Source of the DNA: an uncultured Actinomycetes bacterium
Lineage (GTDB): Bacteria > Actinomycetota > Actinomycetes > Nanopelagicales > Nanopelagicaceae
Direction of reading: 5' to 3'
Assembly (NCBI GenBank): GCA_903842855.1
Contig: CAIMNT010000041.1
Coordinates: forward strand, 1-10,263
Length of the DNA stretch: 10,263 nucleotides
In this document: piece by piece, positions 1 through 7,723 of the stretch
Position numbering within the stretch: the first letter of the stretch is position 1
Layout of the letters: each line of letters begins with the position of its first letter
The notes under the pieces: generated by a model
Database searches by the model: none
The model's input: the letters and a program-made list of their open reading frames with translations, nothing else
Told to the model about the DNA's origin: nothing
Made by a program: the position numbers and the translations under genes

Positions 1-5
1 ATTCT

Positions 6-317
6 CTAAAATTTAAGGCGATACACAATCGCAGAAGCTGCCATTGCCCCGACTACAACTACGGGGAATGGCAATTTTGCTGTTAGAGCAGCGATAGCCA
101 CCGTAATTCCAGCAAGACGATGATCGACCATGAACTTGGTCTTAGCAGTAAATGCCTGCATGGCAACGAGTGCGCTCAGTAACACTATGGGTATCAAGTT
201 AGTGATTCGCTGTACGCGCGGATGAGCCAACCAAATCTCTGGAATTGCATGGCCGATGAATTTAAGGGAGTAGCAGAGCAAGCTTGTGACGATCACTGCA
301 ATCCATTGTGAACTCAT
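6..317 (-). CDS. azlD: AzlD-family branched-chain amino acid export subunit
   Basis: Small hydrophobic protein of 103 residues. By family knowledge, AzlD is the small partner of AzlC in an inner-membrane exporter of branched-chain amino acids and their analogues (the BrnE/BrnF type of Corynebacterium). About four hydrophobic stretches are visible: residues 5-20, 42-55, 68-78 and 84-98. The sequence has the AzlD-like pattern of a conserved N-terminal hydrophobic segment followed by a Pro/Arg stretch (HPRVQR near residues 32-37). Its ATG follows directly on the TAA of azlC with no gap, so the two are almost certainly co-translated; a GGTGG motif (plus-strand positions 324-328) lies 6 nt upstream as a weak ribosome-binding site. 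The stop lies only 6 bases from the window edge. Identification rests on size, topology and the azlC neighbour; the substrate is inferred. Confidence 0.82.
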   Translation of the reverse strand: MSSQWIAVIVTSLLCYSLKFIGHAIPEIWLAHPRVQRITNLIPIVLLSALVAMQAFTAKTKFMVDHRLAGITVAIAALTAKLPFPVVVVGAMAASAIVYRLKF

Positions 318-956
318 TTAGTTCCACCCAACAATGGCAGCGATGGCAACTGTTGAAATAATCGGAACTCCGGCTGGAACAAATTCTGTTATCGAAAGTG
401 CCCATACGAAGGCGAGTACGCAGGCCAGCAGAAGTTTGCGCTCTTTAAGCCGCGGGAAGAGAACTGCACAAAATATTGCGGGGGAGGCGACATCTAGCCC
501 CCAGGCAGAAGTGTCGCCGATTGCTTTTGCTCCAAGAGCGCCGAGCAAGGTGAAGAGATTCCAGAAGACGTAGACGCCAAATCCGGTGTACCAGAAGGCG
601 GTCTTCTGATCTTCTAGATTCGTTTGGGCGATGGCGACGCCAGTTGATTCATCAATTGTGATTTGGGCGGCAAGTGCGCGCTTAGCCCCTTTGAGTTTAA
701 GGATCTGCGCCATTCGAACGCCATATAAACCGTTTCGACCACCGAGAAATGTGCTGGTGACGATCGCGCTAAGAGCGCTGCCACCTGCACTCATAACTGC
801 AACCAGTGAGAATTGGGATGCACCAGAAAAGAGGACGAGTGAGAGGAAGCAGGCTTGAGCGACCGAGAAATGATCGGCAACGGCTACCGCCCCAAATGCG
901 ACTCCAGCCGCCCCCACTGCCAGGCCAACACTGAGGGAATCGCGCTTCACTGACAC
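318..956 (-). CDS. azlC: AzlC-family branched-chain amino acid export permease
   Basis: Integral membrane protein of 212 residues, close to the usual 220-240 of the family, that pairs with AzlD to export branched-chain amino acids. The diagnostic AzlC core is visible at residues 42-80: SGASQFSLVAVMSAGGSA followed by a stretch ending FLGGRNGLYG. This corresponds to the family's GASQF...LRHxLYG region. Several further hydrophobic segments follow (about 120-145, 153-168 and 175-205). The GTG at 954-956 was chosen as the start because an AAGG motif lies 12 nt upstream on the minus strand; an in-frame GTG two codons later is an alternative. The gene diverges from thyX across a 56-bp gap. In many actinobacteria dapB is found near thyX, so this pair marks a local difference. 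Family assignment is firm; the physiological substrate is inference. Confidence 0.9.
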   Translation of the reverse strand: MSVKRDSLSVGLAVGAAGVAFGAVAVADHFSVAQACFLSLVLFSGASQFSLVAVMSAGGSALSAIVTSTFLGGRNGLYGVRMAQILKLKGAKRALAAQITIDESTGVAIAQTNLEDQKTAFWYTGFGVYVFWNLFTLLGALGAKAIGDTSAWGLDVASPAIFCAVLFPRLKERKLLLACVLAFVWALSITEFVPAGVPIISTVAIAAIVGWN

Positions 957-982
957 GCCGATATTCTGCCTTAATCCCTAGC

Positions 983-990
983 CCCGCGGG
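983..990. other. 8-bp GC palindrome between azlC and thyX
   Basis: The perfect palindrome CCCGCGGG sits in the middle of the 56-bp divergent gap between azlC and thyX, where an operator could influence both promoters. It is short and could occur by chance. No regulator is implied by the sequence. Confidence 0.25.
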
Positions 991-1000
991 CACCAAAAGA

Positions 1001-1012
1001 TAAGGTCGCCAC
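1001..1012 (+). promoter_or_regulatory. Putative leaderless promoter of thyX (-10 TAAGGT)
   Basis: TAAGGT fits the actinobacterial -10 consensus TANNNT and is followed by exactly 6 nt before the ATG at 1013. Transcription would therefore start at or next to the A of the start codon. No Shine-Dalgarno sequence precedes the ATG, which agrees with a leaderless message. No clear -35 hexamer is seen, which is common for this promoter type. Confidence 0.55.
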
Positions 1013-1741
1013 ATGAGTGAAGAGCATTTCGAGATAAATTTCCGTAGCGATGTGACGGTCGAACTAGTAAAAGCTAGTGCCAGCGATTCAGATGTTATTT
1101 GGGCAGCCCGTGTCTCGACCGCAGGTGAAAATTCACTCGATGATGTTGATGCCGATCCAGCGCGCTCAGCGGGCTTGATAAATTATTTGGCGCGTGAACG
1201 TCACGGTTCGCCCTTTGAACACACATCTATGACCTTCTTTATATCCGCACCAATCTTTGTATTCCGTGAATTCATGCGCCACCGCATCGCTTCATATAAC
1301 GAGGAGTCGGGGCGTTATCGTGAACTGCGGCCTAATTTCTATGTTCCTGCAAAAGAACGCAAATTGGTTCAGATTGGCAAAGCCGGTTCTTATACATTCA
1401 TTGATGGAACCGACGAGCAATATGAAATTACTGTTAATGCAATTAAAGAGAGTTGCACTCTCGCCTATGAAAATTACAAGAAGATGCTGGATGCCGGGGT
1501 TGCGCGTGAAGTAGCCCGCGCCGTGTTACCGGTCGGTTTATATTCGTCGATGTATGTAACGATGAATGCCCGTGCATTAATGAATTTCTTGTCCTTGCGT
1601 ACTTCACGTGAAGGATCACATTTTCCTAGCTATCCACAACGAGAAATTGAGATGGTTGCCGAGAAAATGGAGCAATATTTCGCAACTCTTATGCCGCTTA
1701 CGCATGGCGCATTCGAGAAGTCTGGACGGGTAGCCCCGTAG
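1013..1741 (+). CDS. thyX: Flavin-dependent thymidylate synthase ThyX
   Basis: Converts dUMP to dTMP using methylene-tetrahydrofolate and reduced FAD, without producing dihydrofolate; it is the cytosolic alternative to ThyA. At 242 residues it is near the usual actinobacterial length (about 250). The signature RHRxxSxNxxSxR is intact: R89-H90-R91, S94, N96, S99 and R101. Other ThyX landmarks are ERHGSPFEH (residues 62-70) and NFLSLRT (191-197), whose Arg196 aligns with the dUMP-binding arginine of the family, followed by the C-terminal PSYPQREIE region. The ATG at 1013 is supported by a TANNNT box 6 nt upstream. It is followed after 18 nt by dapA, as in many actinobacteria. Whether the organism also has ThyA cannot be seen here. 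Confidence 0.97.
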   Translation: MSEEHFEINFRSDVTVELVKASASDSDVIWAARVSTAGENSLDDVDADPARSAGLINYLARERHGSPFEHTSMTFFISAPIFVFREFMRHRIASYNEESGRYRELRPNFYVPAKERKLVQIGKAGSYTFIDGTDEQYEITVNAIKESCTLAYENYKKMLDAGVAREVARAVLPVGLYSSMYVTMNARALMNFLSLRTSREGSHFPSYPQREIEMVAEKMEQYFATLMPLTHGAFEKSGRVAP

Positions 1742-1747
1742 TCACGA

Positions 1748-1759
1748 TAGGGTTAGCCC
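1748..1759 (+). promoter_or_regulatory. Putative leaderless promoter of dapA (-10 TAGGGT)
   Basis: TAGGGT (1748-1753) matches TANNNT and is separated by exactly 6 nt from the dapA ATG at 1760, the same geometry as at thyX. The box lies just past the thyX stop codon, so dapA can probably be transcribed from its own start as well as by read-through. No Shine-Dalgarno sequence is visible. The 6-nt spacer begins TAG, a sequence also seen next to the ftsK -10. Confidence 0.6.
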
Positions 1760-2674
1760 ATGCCCAGCTCGCATAAACAGACGACCCAGATTGAGGCGCC
1801 ATTTGGCCGCTTGATCACCGCGATGGTGACCCCATTTCTAAAGGATGGGTCAATTGACTGGGACGGCGTAGCAAAAATTGCCCAGCATTTGGCAGATACT
1901 GGACACGATGCGATCGCTGTGAACGGCACCACCGGTGAAGCACCAACTACTAAGACATCTGAGAAACTCGAAATCATTCGGGTGGTTAAGAGCACTGTAG
2001 GTGACCGCGTCAAAGTTTTGACTGGAGCGGGCGATAACGAAACTGCCTATACCGTCGATCAAGCCAAGCGTTGTGCAGAACTTGGCGTCGATGGACTCCT
2101 TATTGTCACTCCTTACTACAACAAGCCACCGCAGGCTGGTATCGAGGCACACTTCAGAGCCGTTGCAGCTGCAACAGATCTACCAATAATGATGTATGAC
2201 ATTCCAGGACGTACTGGAGTTCCAATCGAGGAAGACACACTCTGTCGCCTCGCCGAAGTGAAGAACATCGTTGCTCTCAAAGATGCCAAGGGAAATCCAG
2301 CATCTACCTCTTGGGTGATTCAACGTACCGGGTTACCTGTTTACTCAGGAGATGACATCCTCAACCTGCCACTGCTTAGCGTGGGTGCGGTCGGGTTTGT
2401 CTCGGTCTGCGGTCATACAGTTGGTAACCAGCTTAAAGCCATGCTCGACGCCTGGTTTGCTGGCGATTCAATTCGCGCTCTAGAAATACATCAAGAATTA
2501 TTACCGGTATTCACCGGAACCTTCCGCACCCAAGGTGCAATATTGACTAAGGCCGCACTCACCATGATGGGCCTACCTGGTGGATTTACACGTTTGCCAC
2601 TTGTCGATGCCACCGAGGCGCAGATTGCGCAATTGCGGGAGGACCTGCGACAAGGCGGAGTTGTACTTAAATAA
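1760..2674 (+). CDS. dapA: 4-Hydroxy-tetrahydrodipicolinate synthase DapA
   Basis: Condenses pyruvate with aspartate semialdehyde, the committed step of the diaminopimelate/lysine pathway that feeds peptidoglycan synthesis. It has 304 residues and a TIM-barrel, N-acetylneuraminate-lyase-type sequence. Key positions are visible: GTTGE (56-60) holding the catalytic threonine, TPYYNKP (117-123) with the family's active-site tyrosine pair, YDIPGRTG (146-153) with the catalytic tyrosine, and VALKDAKGN (171-179), where Lys174 forms the Schiff base with pyruvate. The first 12 or so residues are a short N-terminal extension as in mycobacterial DapA. The start is fixed by the TANNNT box 6 nt upstream. 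The TAA stop shares its last base with the ATG of rnj. The dapA-rnj pairing is a standard actinobacterial arrangement. Confidence 0.97.
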   Translation: MPSSHKQTTQIEAPFGRLITAMVTPFLKDGSIDWDGVAKIAQHLADTGHDAIAVNGTTGEAPTTKTSEKLEIIRVVKSTVGDRVKVLTGAGDNETAYTVDQAKRCAELGVDGLLIVTPYYNKPPQAGIEAHFRAVAAATDLPIMMYDIPGRTGVPIEEDTLCRLAEVKNIVALKDAKGNPASTSWVIQRTGLPVYSGDDILNLPLLSVGAVGFVSVCGHTVGNQLKAMLDAWFAGDSIRALEIHQELLPVFTGTFRTQGAILTKAALTMMGLPGGFTRLPLVDATEAQIAQLREDLRQGGVVLK

Positions 2675-4359
2675 TGAATCATCCACATCCTGATTTACCC
2701 TATCCAGCCAAGTTAGCTCCTAAGACGCTGCGCATTGTCGCGCTAGGTGGTTTAGGTGAAATCGGTCGCAATATGACCGTCTACGAAATTGGTGGCAAGC
2801 TCCTTATTGTTGACTGCGGAGTTCTCTTCCCGGAAGAAAGTCAACCCGGAATCGATCTGATCCTCCCTGATTTTTCTTACATTAGAGATCGCCTTCACGA
2901 TGTTGTTGCAATTGCTCTCACACACGGACACGAAGATCACATTGGCGCCGTTCCTTATCTGCTTAAAGAACGCTCCGATATACCCGTGGTTGGCTCCAAG
3001 TTAACTCTGGCATTCACCGAAGCCAAGCTCAAAGAGCGACGCATTACCGCTCCACTGATTGAAGTTAAAGCGGGAATGAAGCAAACCTTCGGCCCATTTG
3101 AACTTGAATTTGTTGCGGTTAATCACTCGATTCCAGATGCGCTCGCTATTGCTATTCGAACCGAAGCTGGACTTGTTCTTGCAACCGGTGATTTCAAGAT
3201 GGATCAACTTCCACTTGATGGACGCATCACGGATCTAGCAGCCTTTGCTCGCTTGGGTGAAGAGGGCGTTGATCTTTTTATGGTCGACTCCACCAATGCA
3301 GATGTTCCAGGATTTACTACTTCAGAGCGTGACATTATGCCGACTCTAGATCGAGTATTCCGTGCTACAGAGCGACGTGTAATCGTCGCCTCATTTGCCT
3401 CCCACGTGCACCGCGTACAACAGATCATGATGATCGCAGCTCAGCACGATCGCAAAGTTGCATTTATCGGTCGCAGCATGGTTCGAAATATGAAACTTGC
3501 ACAGGATTTGGGTTACCTAGAAGTCCCCGAAGGACTTGAAATTATTGACGCAAAGACTGTCGAAGATGCGGGGGATCGTGTCGTCTTGATCTGTACTGGT
3601 TCACAAGGTGAACCACTTGCAGCACTGTCGCGAATGGCTAATGGTGAGCATCAAATTCGTGTGGGCAAAGGAGACACAGTTGTTCTAGCATCATCGTTGA
3701 TACCTGGTAATGAGAATCCAGTATTTAGAGTGATCAATGAACTCACTCGTTTCGGTGCAACAGTCGTGCACAAAGGTAATGCGCTGGTGCACGTATCTGG
3801 TCATGCTGCCGCAGGAGAGTTGTTGTACTGCTACAACATTGTTAAGCCAAAGAATGTTATGCCTATCCACGGTGAATGGCGCCATCTGCGCGCTAACGCC
3901 GAGCTAGCGATAAAGACCGGAGTGCCTCGTACAAACACAATTGTTGTAGACAATGGAATCGTTGTTGACGTCCATGATGGATACGCAGATGTATCAGGTG
4001 CAATTCCCGTCGGCTTTGTTTATGTTGATGGTCAGAGCATCGGTGAGATCACCGAAAGTTCACTCAAGGATCGTCGCATCCTCGGTGAAGAAGGTTTCAT
4101 ATCAGTTGTCGTTGTTGTCGATTCGCAGAGTGGAAAGATAGTGGCTGGTCCCGATATTCATGCTCGGGGATTTACTGAGGATAAAGCGCTCTTTGATGAG
4201 GTCAAAGGAATGATTGAGAAGGCACTTACGACCTCAGTTGCTAATGGAATCAATGGCACACATCAGCTGACACAAGTCGTGCGTCGAACAATTGGCAGTT
4301 GGGTAGGCGAGGAGCATCGTCGCAAACCAATGATCATCCCAGTAGTTATTGAGGTATGA
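2674..4359 (+). CDS. rnj: Ribonuclease J (metallo-beta-lactamase/beta-CASP RNase)
   Basis: Zinc-dependent ribonuclease with endonuclease and 5'-3' exonuclease activity in mRNA decay and rRNA maturation. At 561 residues it is full length. The metallo-beta-lactamase motif HxHxDH is intact (H84, H86, D88, H89), followed by NHSIPD (H151) and TGDFK (D173). The beta-CASP domain spans roughly residues 200-370, and the later HVSGHA and PIHGEW motifs return to the metallo-beta-lactamase fold. The C-terminal 110 or so residues form the RNase J-specific domain. The ATG overlaps the dapA stop by one base (TAATG), with a GGAG (2657-2660) 13 nt upstream, so translation is probably coupled to dapA. The short 12-residue lead before the first strand lacks the long basic extension known from mycobacterial RNase J. 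Confidence 0.96.
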   Translation: MNHPHPDLPYPAKLAPKTLRIVALGGLGEIGRNMTVYEIGGKLLIVDCGVLFPEESQPGIDLILPDFSYIRDRLHDVVAIALTHGHEDHIGAVPYLLKERSDIPVVGSKLTLAFTEAKLKERRITAPLIEVKAGMKQTFGPFELEFVAVNHSIPDALAIAIRTEAGLVLATGDFKMDQLPLDGRITDLAAFARLGEEGVDLFMVDSTNADVPGFTTSERDIMPTLDRVFRATERRVIVASFASHVHRVQQIMMIAAQHDRKVAFIGRSMVRNMKLAQDLGYLEVPEGLEIIDAKTVEDAGDRVVLICTGSQGEPLAALSRMANGEHQIRVGKGDTVVLASSLIPGNENPVFRVINELTRFGATVVHKGNALVHVSGHAAAGELLYCYNIVKPKNVMPIHGEWRHLRANAELAIKTGVPRTNTIVVDNGIVVDVHDGYADVSGAIPVGFVYVDGQSIGEITESSLKDRRILGEEGFISVVVVVDSQSGKIVAGPDIHARGFTEDKALFDEVKGMIEKALTTSVANGINGTHQLTQVVRRTIGSWVGEEHRRKPMIIPVVIEV

Positions 4360-4363
4360 CGGC

Positions 4364-4395
4364 GCGCCGAGAGGCTGGCGCAATCCCTTTTCTTT
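4364..4395 (+). terminator. Weak intrinsic terminator candidate after rnj
   Basis: Five bases past the rnj stop, GCGCC (4364-4368) pairs with GGCGC (4377-4381), and a G-T pair inside extends the stem to 6 bp around a 6-nt loop. A T-rich stretch, TTTTCTTT (4388-4395), follows but starts 6 nt from the stem, further than in a typical terminator. The left arm is part of a 10-bp palindrome at 4360-4369. It could equally be only a stem at the 3' end of the transcript. Confidence 0.35.
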
Positions 4396-4409
4396 AGGCT
4401 TAGTTCTCT
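4395..4409 (+). promoter_or_regulatory. Putative ftsK promoter (-10 TAGGCT)
   Basis: TAGGCT (4395-4400) fits TANNNT and ends 9 nt before the ftsK ATG, so transcription would start within about 0-3 nt of the start codon. No Shine-Dalgarno sequence is present in the interval, consistent with a leaderless or nearly leaderless message. The overlap with the T-rich tail of the preceding hairpin means end and start signals are packed together. Confidence 0.5.
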
Positions 4410-6743
4410 ATGGCTAAAAAAAGATCTACCTCGCGAAGCAAGACGGCTAAACGCCCTTCGATCCTTGCTGCGATCGGTCGTGGTCTAGTAGCCATCTGGC
4501 GATTCCTCGCAAAGGCCATTGGTAGCACCGTACGTTTCCTCTTCAAAGAGGCGCGTGAGTTAGATAGCGCGCACCATCGTGATGGACTGGCATTCCTCCT
4601 CCTGATCTTCGCTCTTCTGAGCGCGGCTGGAAGTTGGTTCCACCTGCACAACCCAATCGGACGATTTATGAACACAATCCTGCTTGGATCTTTCGGCAAG
4701 GTTGCAATCGTTACGCCAATCCTCTTTATCTATTTTGCTTTTAGATTATTTAAAGCGCCAGACGAGGGACGTGCCAATGGTCGAATCACCATCGGTGCAA
4801 TTCTCTTAGTACTCAGTACCACTGGGCTAGCCCAAGTCTTTAAGGATGCAGAGTTCAATAGCGTTAAGAGCGCTGGGGGAGTCGTGGGGTATGGCGTTGG
4901 CCAACCACTCTCCAACCTCGGAACTTCACTGCTAGCAATTCCTATCTTGCTCGTGATTCTATTCTTTGGAATTTTAATTGTTACTGCGACCCCCGTCTCG
5001 CAAGTAGTCGCCAAAGTCAAAGGGCTCTTCGCCTGGTTTACCCGCCGTCGCCAAGCAGCGCGCGACAAACAGGAAGAGGCATTCGAGATCAACGACACCC
5101 CACCCTTTGAAACTCCTCTCGTTCAAGAGTTCCATGAGGAAGAGCCTGAAGAAGAGTTTGATGAGCTAGCCGATCCTGAGGCGACAGTCGCAATTCACGT
5201 AACCCCTGCGCCAGCTCCAACATTTACAACTAAGACAGTTCAAAGCGCACCGGCTCACCAAATGATCCTGGCGGCTGATACCCCCTATGTCTTGCCATCG
5301 ATGGATCTGTTGCGCACCGCACCTGCCTCAAAGGCCAAGTCAAAGGCCAATGATCTAGTTGTTGCTGCGCTTGGCCAAGTCTTTGAACAGTTCGGTGTCG
5401 ATGCCAGGGTCACTGGTTTTATGCGCGGACCTACCGTTACACGTTATGAGATTGAGCTTGCGGCAGGTGTAAAGGTCGAAGCGATTACTGCGCTCTCAAA
5501 GAACATCTCGTACGCCGTAGCGAGTGGAGATGTACGAATTCTCTCTCCAATTCCCGGCAAATCTGCAGTGGGTATCGAAATTCCAAATACCGATCGCGAG
5601 ATTGTGGCACTCGGCGATGTCTTGCGCTCCACCGTCGCAATCAACGAGACACACCCAATGGTTATTGCACTTGGTAAAGATGTAGAAGGTAATTTCATCT
5701 GCGCCAATTTAGCCAAGATGCCACACTTACTTGTTGCTGGTGCAACAGGTGCGGGTAAATCTTCGATGATCAACTCACTCATAGTTTCTATTTTGATGCG
5801 TTCTACTCCCGATGAAGTTCGCCTGGTAATGATCGACCCTAAGCGGGTTGAACTCACCAGCTATGAAGGAATACCTCACCTCATTGCTCCGATTATCACC
5901 AATCCCAAGAAGGCAGCGGATGTCTTGGCGTGGGTAGTCCGCGAGATGGATCAGCGCTATGACGATCTCTCACATTTTGGTTTTAGACATATCGATGATT
6001 TCAATCGCGCCGTAAAGTCCAAAAAACTATCGGCACCTGCCGGCAGCGAGCGAGTTCTTGAGCCATATCCATACCTTCTGGTCATCATTGATGAGTTGGC
6101 AGATTTGATGATGGTTGCGGCCCGCGAAGTTGAAGAGAGCATCGTTCGTATTACGCAGTTAGCCCGTGCTGCTGGTATTCACCTGGTTATTGCAACGCAA
6201 CGTCCATCAGTAGATGTGGTGACCGGTTTGATTAAGGCCAACGTTCCTTCTCGATTGTCATTTGCAACTTCGAGCCTCGCTGACTCCAGAGTCATTCTCG
6301 ATACACCTGGTGCGGAAAAATTAGTCGGTCAAGGTGATGGGCTCTTCTTGCCGATGGGTGCAAGTAAGGCGATGCGTATTCAGGGTGCATATGTCTCAGA
6401 GCGCGAATCGGAAGCGGTCGTCAATCATGTTAAGTCCCAAGCGCAACCAGTCTTCAGAATTGATATCAATGCTCCTGCAGTGAGTAAGCAGATCGAAAAT
6501 GATATTGGCGATGATATGGATCTTCTCTTGCAGGCAATTCAACTTGTAGTAGGAACTCAATTTGGTTCAACATCCATGTTGCAACGCAAGCTTCGTGTCG
6601 GCTTCGCGAAAGCTGGTCGCTTGATGGACCTCATGGAAAGTCGTGGCGTAGTTGGCCCCTCAGAAGGTTCTAAGGCTCGTGAGGTTCTGATCACGGCTGA
6701 GCAGATGCCTGACCTCCTTGAGGAGATCCAGGGTTACGCATAA
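4410..6743 (+). CDS. ftsK: DNA translocase FtsK/SpoIIIE
   Basis: Septum-anchored hexameric ATPase that pumps chromosomal DNA during division and supports dimer resolution. It has 777 residues, typical of the shorter SpoIIIE-like form. A basic N-terminus (residues 2-15) is followed by about four membrane segments (roughly 58-75, 90-111, 126-143 and 172-193). A charged linker (about 215-300) is acidic around residues 238-258, with a Pro/Thr-rich part near 262-282. The motor domain has Walker A GATGAGKS (444-451), Walker B LLVIIDE (556-562) and the ATQRPS motif (595-600). The winged-helix gamma domain, which reads oriented KOPS-type sites, ends the protein (about 702-765, with the GSTSMLQRKLRVGFAKAGR stretch). 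The ATG at 4410 lacks an SD sequence but has a -10 box just upstream. It appears to be a single-gene transcription unit bounded by hairpins. Confidence 0.97.
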   Translation: MAKKRSTSRSKTAKRPSILAAIGRGLVAIWRFLAKAIGSTVRFLFKEARELDSAHHRDGLAFLLLIFALLSAAGSWFHLHNPIGRFMNTILLGSFGKVAIVTPILFIYFAFRLFKAPDEGRANGRITIGAILLVLSTTGLAQVFKDAEFNSVKSAGGVVGYGVGQPLSNLGTSLLAIPILLVILFFGILIVTATPVSQVVAKVKGLFAWFTRRRQAARDKQEEAFEINDTPPFETPLVQEFHEEEPEEEFDELADPEATVAIHVTPAPAPTFTTKTVQSAPAHQMILAADTPYVLPSMDLLRTAPASKAKSKANDLVVAALGQVFEQFGVDARVTGFMRGPTVTRYEIELAAGVKVEAITALSKNISYAVASGDVRILSPIPGKSAVGIEIPNTDREIVALGDVLRSTVAINETHPMVIALGKDVEGNFICANLAKMPHLLVAGATGAGKSSMINSLIVSILMRSTPDEVRLVMIDPKRVELTSYEGIPHLIAPIITNPKKAADVLAWVVREMDQRYDDLSHFGFRHIDDFNRAVKSKKLSAPAGSERVLEPYPYLLVIIDELADLMMVAAREVEESIVRITQLARAAGIHLVIATQRPSVDVVTGLIKANVPSRLSFATSSLADSRVILDTPGAEKLVGQGDGLFLPMGASKAMRIQGAYVSERESEAVVNHVKSQAQPVFRIDINAPAVSKQIENDIGDDMDLLLQAIQLVVGTQFGSTSMLQRKLRVGFAKAGRLMDLMESRGVVGPSEGSKAREVLITAEQMPDLLEEIQGYA

Positions 6744-6750
6744 GTGAATT

Positions 6751-6785
6751 AATTCCCCATTTGTGCTGGTAGACGGGGGATTTCT
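6751..6785 (+). terminator. Intrinsic terminator candidate after ftsK
   Basis: AATTCCCC (6751-6758) pairs with GGGGGATT (6775-6782) in an 8-bp stem with one G-T pair and a 16-nt loop. It is followed by TTTCT if the last pairs open. It lies 7 nt after the ftsK stop and before the promoter region of the next gene, the right place for a terminator. The T-run is short, so efficiency is uncertain. Confidence 0.5.
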
Positions 6786-6794
6786 AAAATAAAT

Positions 6795-6824
6795 TTGGCT
6801 CAGGGCGATTTTGTGGCTTACCCT
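6795..6824 (+). promoter_or_regulatory. Possible promoter of the RodZ-like gene
   Basis: TTGGCT (6795-6800) resembles a -35 and TACCCT (6819-6824) fits TANNNT, with an 18-nt spacer. This would give a 5' leader of about 65 nt before the ATG at 6896. The leader contains a small hairpin, ACCTT/AAGGT around CCCCC (6834-6848), and ends in a good ribosome-binding site. The promoter call rests on weak consensus matches. Confidence 0.35.
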
Positions 6825-6886
6825 TGTCTCCTCACCTTCCCCCAAGGTTGTGGTTCGGTGTTCGCGCCGCTCGCAATTCAAGTAAC

Positions 6887-6890
6887 GAGG
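6887..6890 (+). promoter_or_regulatory. Ribosome-binding site fixing the RodZ-like start
   Basis: GAGG lies 5 nt before the ATG at 6896 and is one of the clearest Shine-Dalgarno sequences in the window. It favours this start over an in-frame ATG at 6824, which would add 24 residues (Pro/Arg-rich) that do not belong to the HTH domain. Confidence 0.65.
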
Positions 6891-6895
6891 CTTTC

Positions 6896-7675
6896 ATGTC
6901 AGTAGGAATTCTTCTCCGTCAAGCCAGAGAGTCTGTTGGCATGTCGATTGAAGAACTTGCTGAAGCAACCTGCGTTCGTCGCACCGTGTTGCTTGATCTG
7001 GAAAATGATAATTTCGCTTCTTCAGGCGGCCTGGCATATGCGCGCGGACATATTCGCAATATCGCCAAGGTCTTGCACGCCAATGCCGATTTATTGGTCG
7101 ATGAGTTCAATGCAATGAATCAAGATTTCAATCGTCCGATGAGCGATCTGCTAAGTGAAAATAGCGTCACCCCCTCCGTGCGCAAAGAATCCAGAATTTC
7201 TTACGCATTACTCGCCAAGGTTGCAGTTGCGATTGCGGTTCTTGTCGTAGCAATTCCGACTGGTGCTTCATTTGTACATTCGGCGAAGAAGAAAATTGCG
7301 ACCACTTCGACGACAACGCAGACCCTTCAAACGGCTTCCTCATCCGCTACAACTTCAACCACCTCAACCACTGGTGCAGCTCCTGCCGGCACCACCGCTG
7401 TCGCAACTAAGACCTCTCCAGTTTCAGTAGTAGTAACTGCCAACGCCGGTTCTACCTGGCTCGCAGTAACTGATAGTTCGGGCACTCAATTGTTTGTCGG
7501 AAATCTAGTGACTGGAGAATCGAAATCCTTTGATGACAGTCAGTTGATTAATTTCACGATCGGTAATGCCGGAGCAGTTGACTTGAATGTTAACGGTCGA
7601 GATGCAGGTGCTCCAGGTGCAACCGGCGAAGTGGTTCACCTTCAATTTGGTCCTGGCGCATCCTCACAAGGGTAA
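6896..7675 (+). CDS. RodZ-like HTH membrane protein (HTH_25 + DUF4115)
   Basis: RodZ-type proteins are bitopic membrane proteins whose cytoplasmic helix-turn-helix binds the cell-shape or division machinery rather than serving as a classical repressor. Counting from the ATG at 6896 (259 residues), an HTH_25 domain occupies about residues 3-75, with the typical VGILLRQAREsvGMSIEELA start. A single membrane segment follows at about 102-125, then a Thr/Ser/Ala-rich linker (about 135-175), then a beta-rich DUF4115 domain (about 176-254, including STWLAVTDSSGTQLFVGNL). The start is chosen for its GAGG site; the upstream in-frame ATG at 6824 is less likely. The gene sits between ftsK and pgsA, as in other actinobacteria, though rimO, which often lies between it and pgsA, is absent. 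A role in envelope growth is inference from family and context. Confidence 0.85.
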   Translation: MSVGILLRQARESVGMSIEELAEATCVRRTVLLDLENDNFASSGGLAYARGHIRNIAKVLHANADLLVDEFNAMNQDFNRPMSDLLSENSVTPSVRKESRISYALLAKVAVAIAVLVVAIPTGASFVHSAKKKIATTSTTTQTLQTASSSATTSTTSTTGAAPAGTTAVATKTSPVSVVVTANAGSTWLAVTDSSGTQLFVGNLVTGESKSFDDSQLINFTIGNAGAVDLNVNGRDAGAPGATGEVVHLQFGPGASSQG

Positions 7676-7723
7676 ATAGCCCCAGATTTATCTATCTTCA
7701 CGCAAAAGTTAGGCGCCGACAGG

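Noticed and set aside
4360..4369. 10-bp palindrome CGGCGCGCCG after rnj, considered as an operator
   Set aside because: It overlaps the hairpin that better fits a transcript end, and there is no second copy or other sign of a regulator site.
4730..5098. Long minus-strand frame of 122 codons inside ftsK
   Set aside because: It is antisense to a clear FtsK coding region with intact motifs, and the translation has no recognisable domain.
5444..5857. Minus-strand frame of 137 codons inside the FtsK motor region
   Set aside because: It lies antisense to the conserved Walker A region. Its length reflects codon bias on the coding strand, not a second gene.
6824..6895. N-terminal extension of the RodZ-like protein from the ATG at 6824
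   Set aside because: The ATG at 6896 has a GAGG site 5 nt upstream and begins exactly where the HTH domain begins. The extension is Pro/Arg-rich, and the upstream ATG overlaps the putative -10 box.
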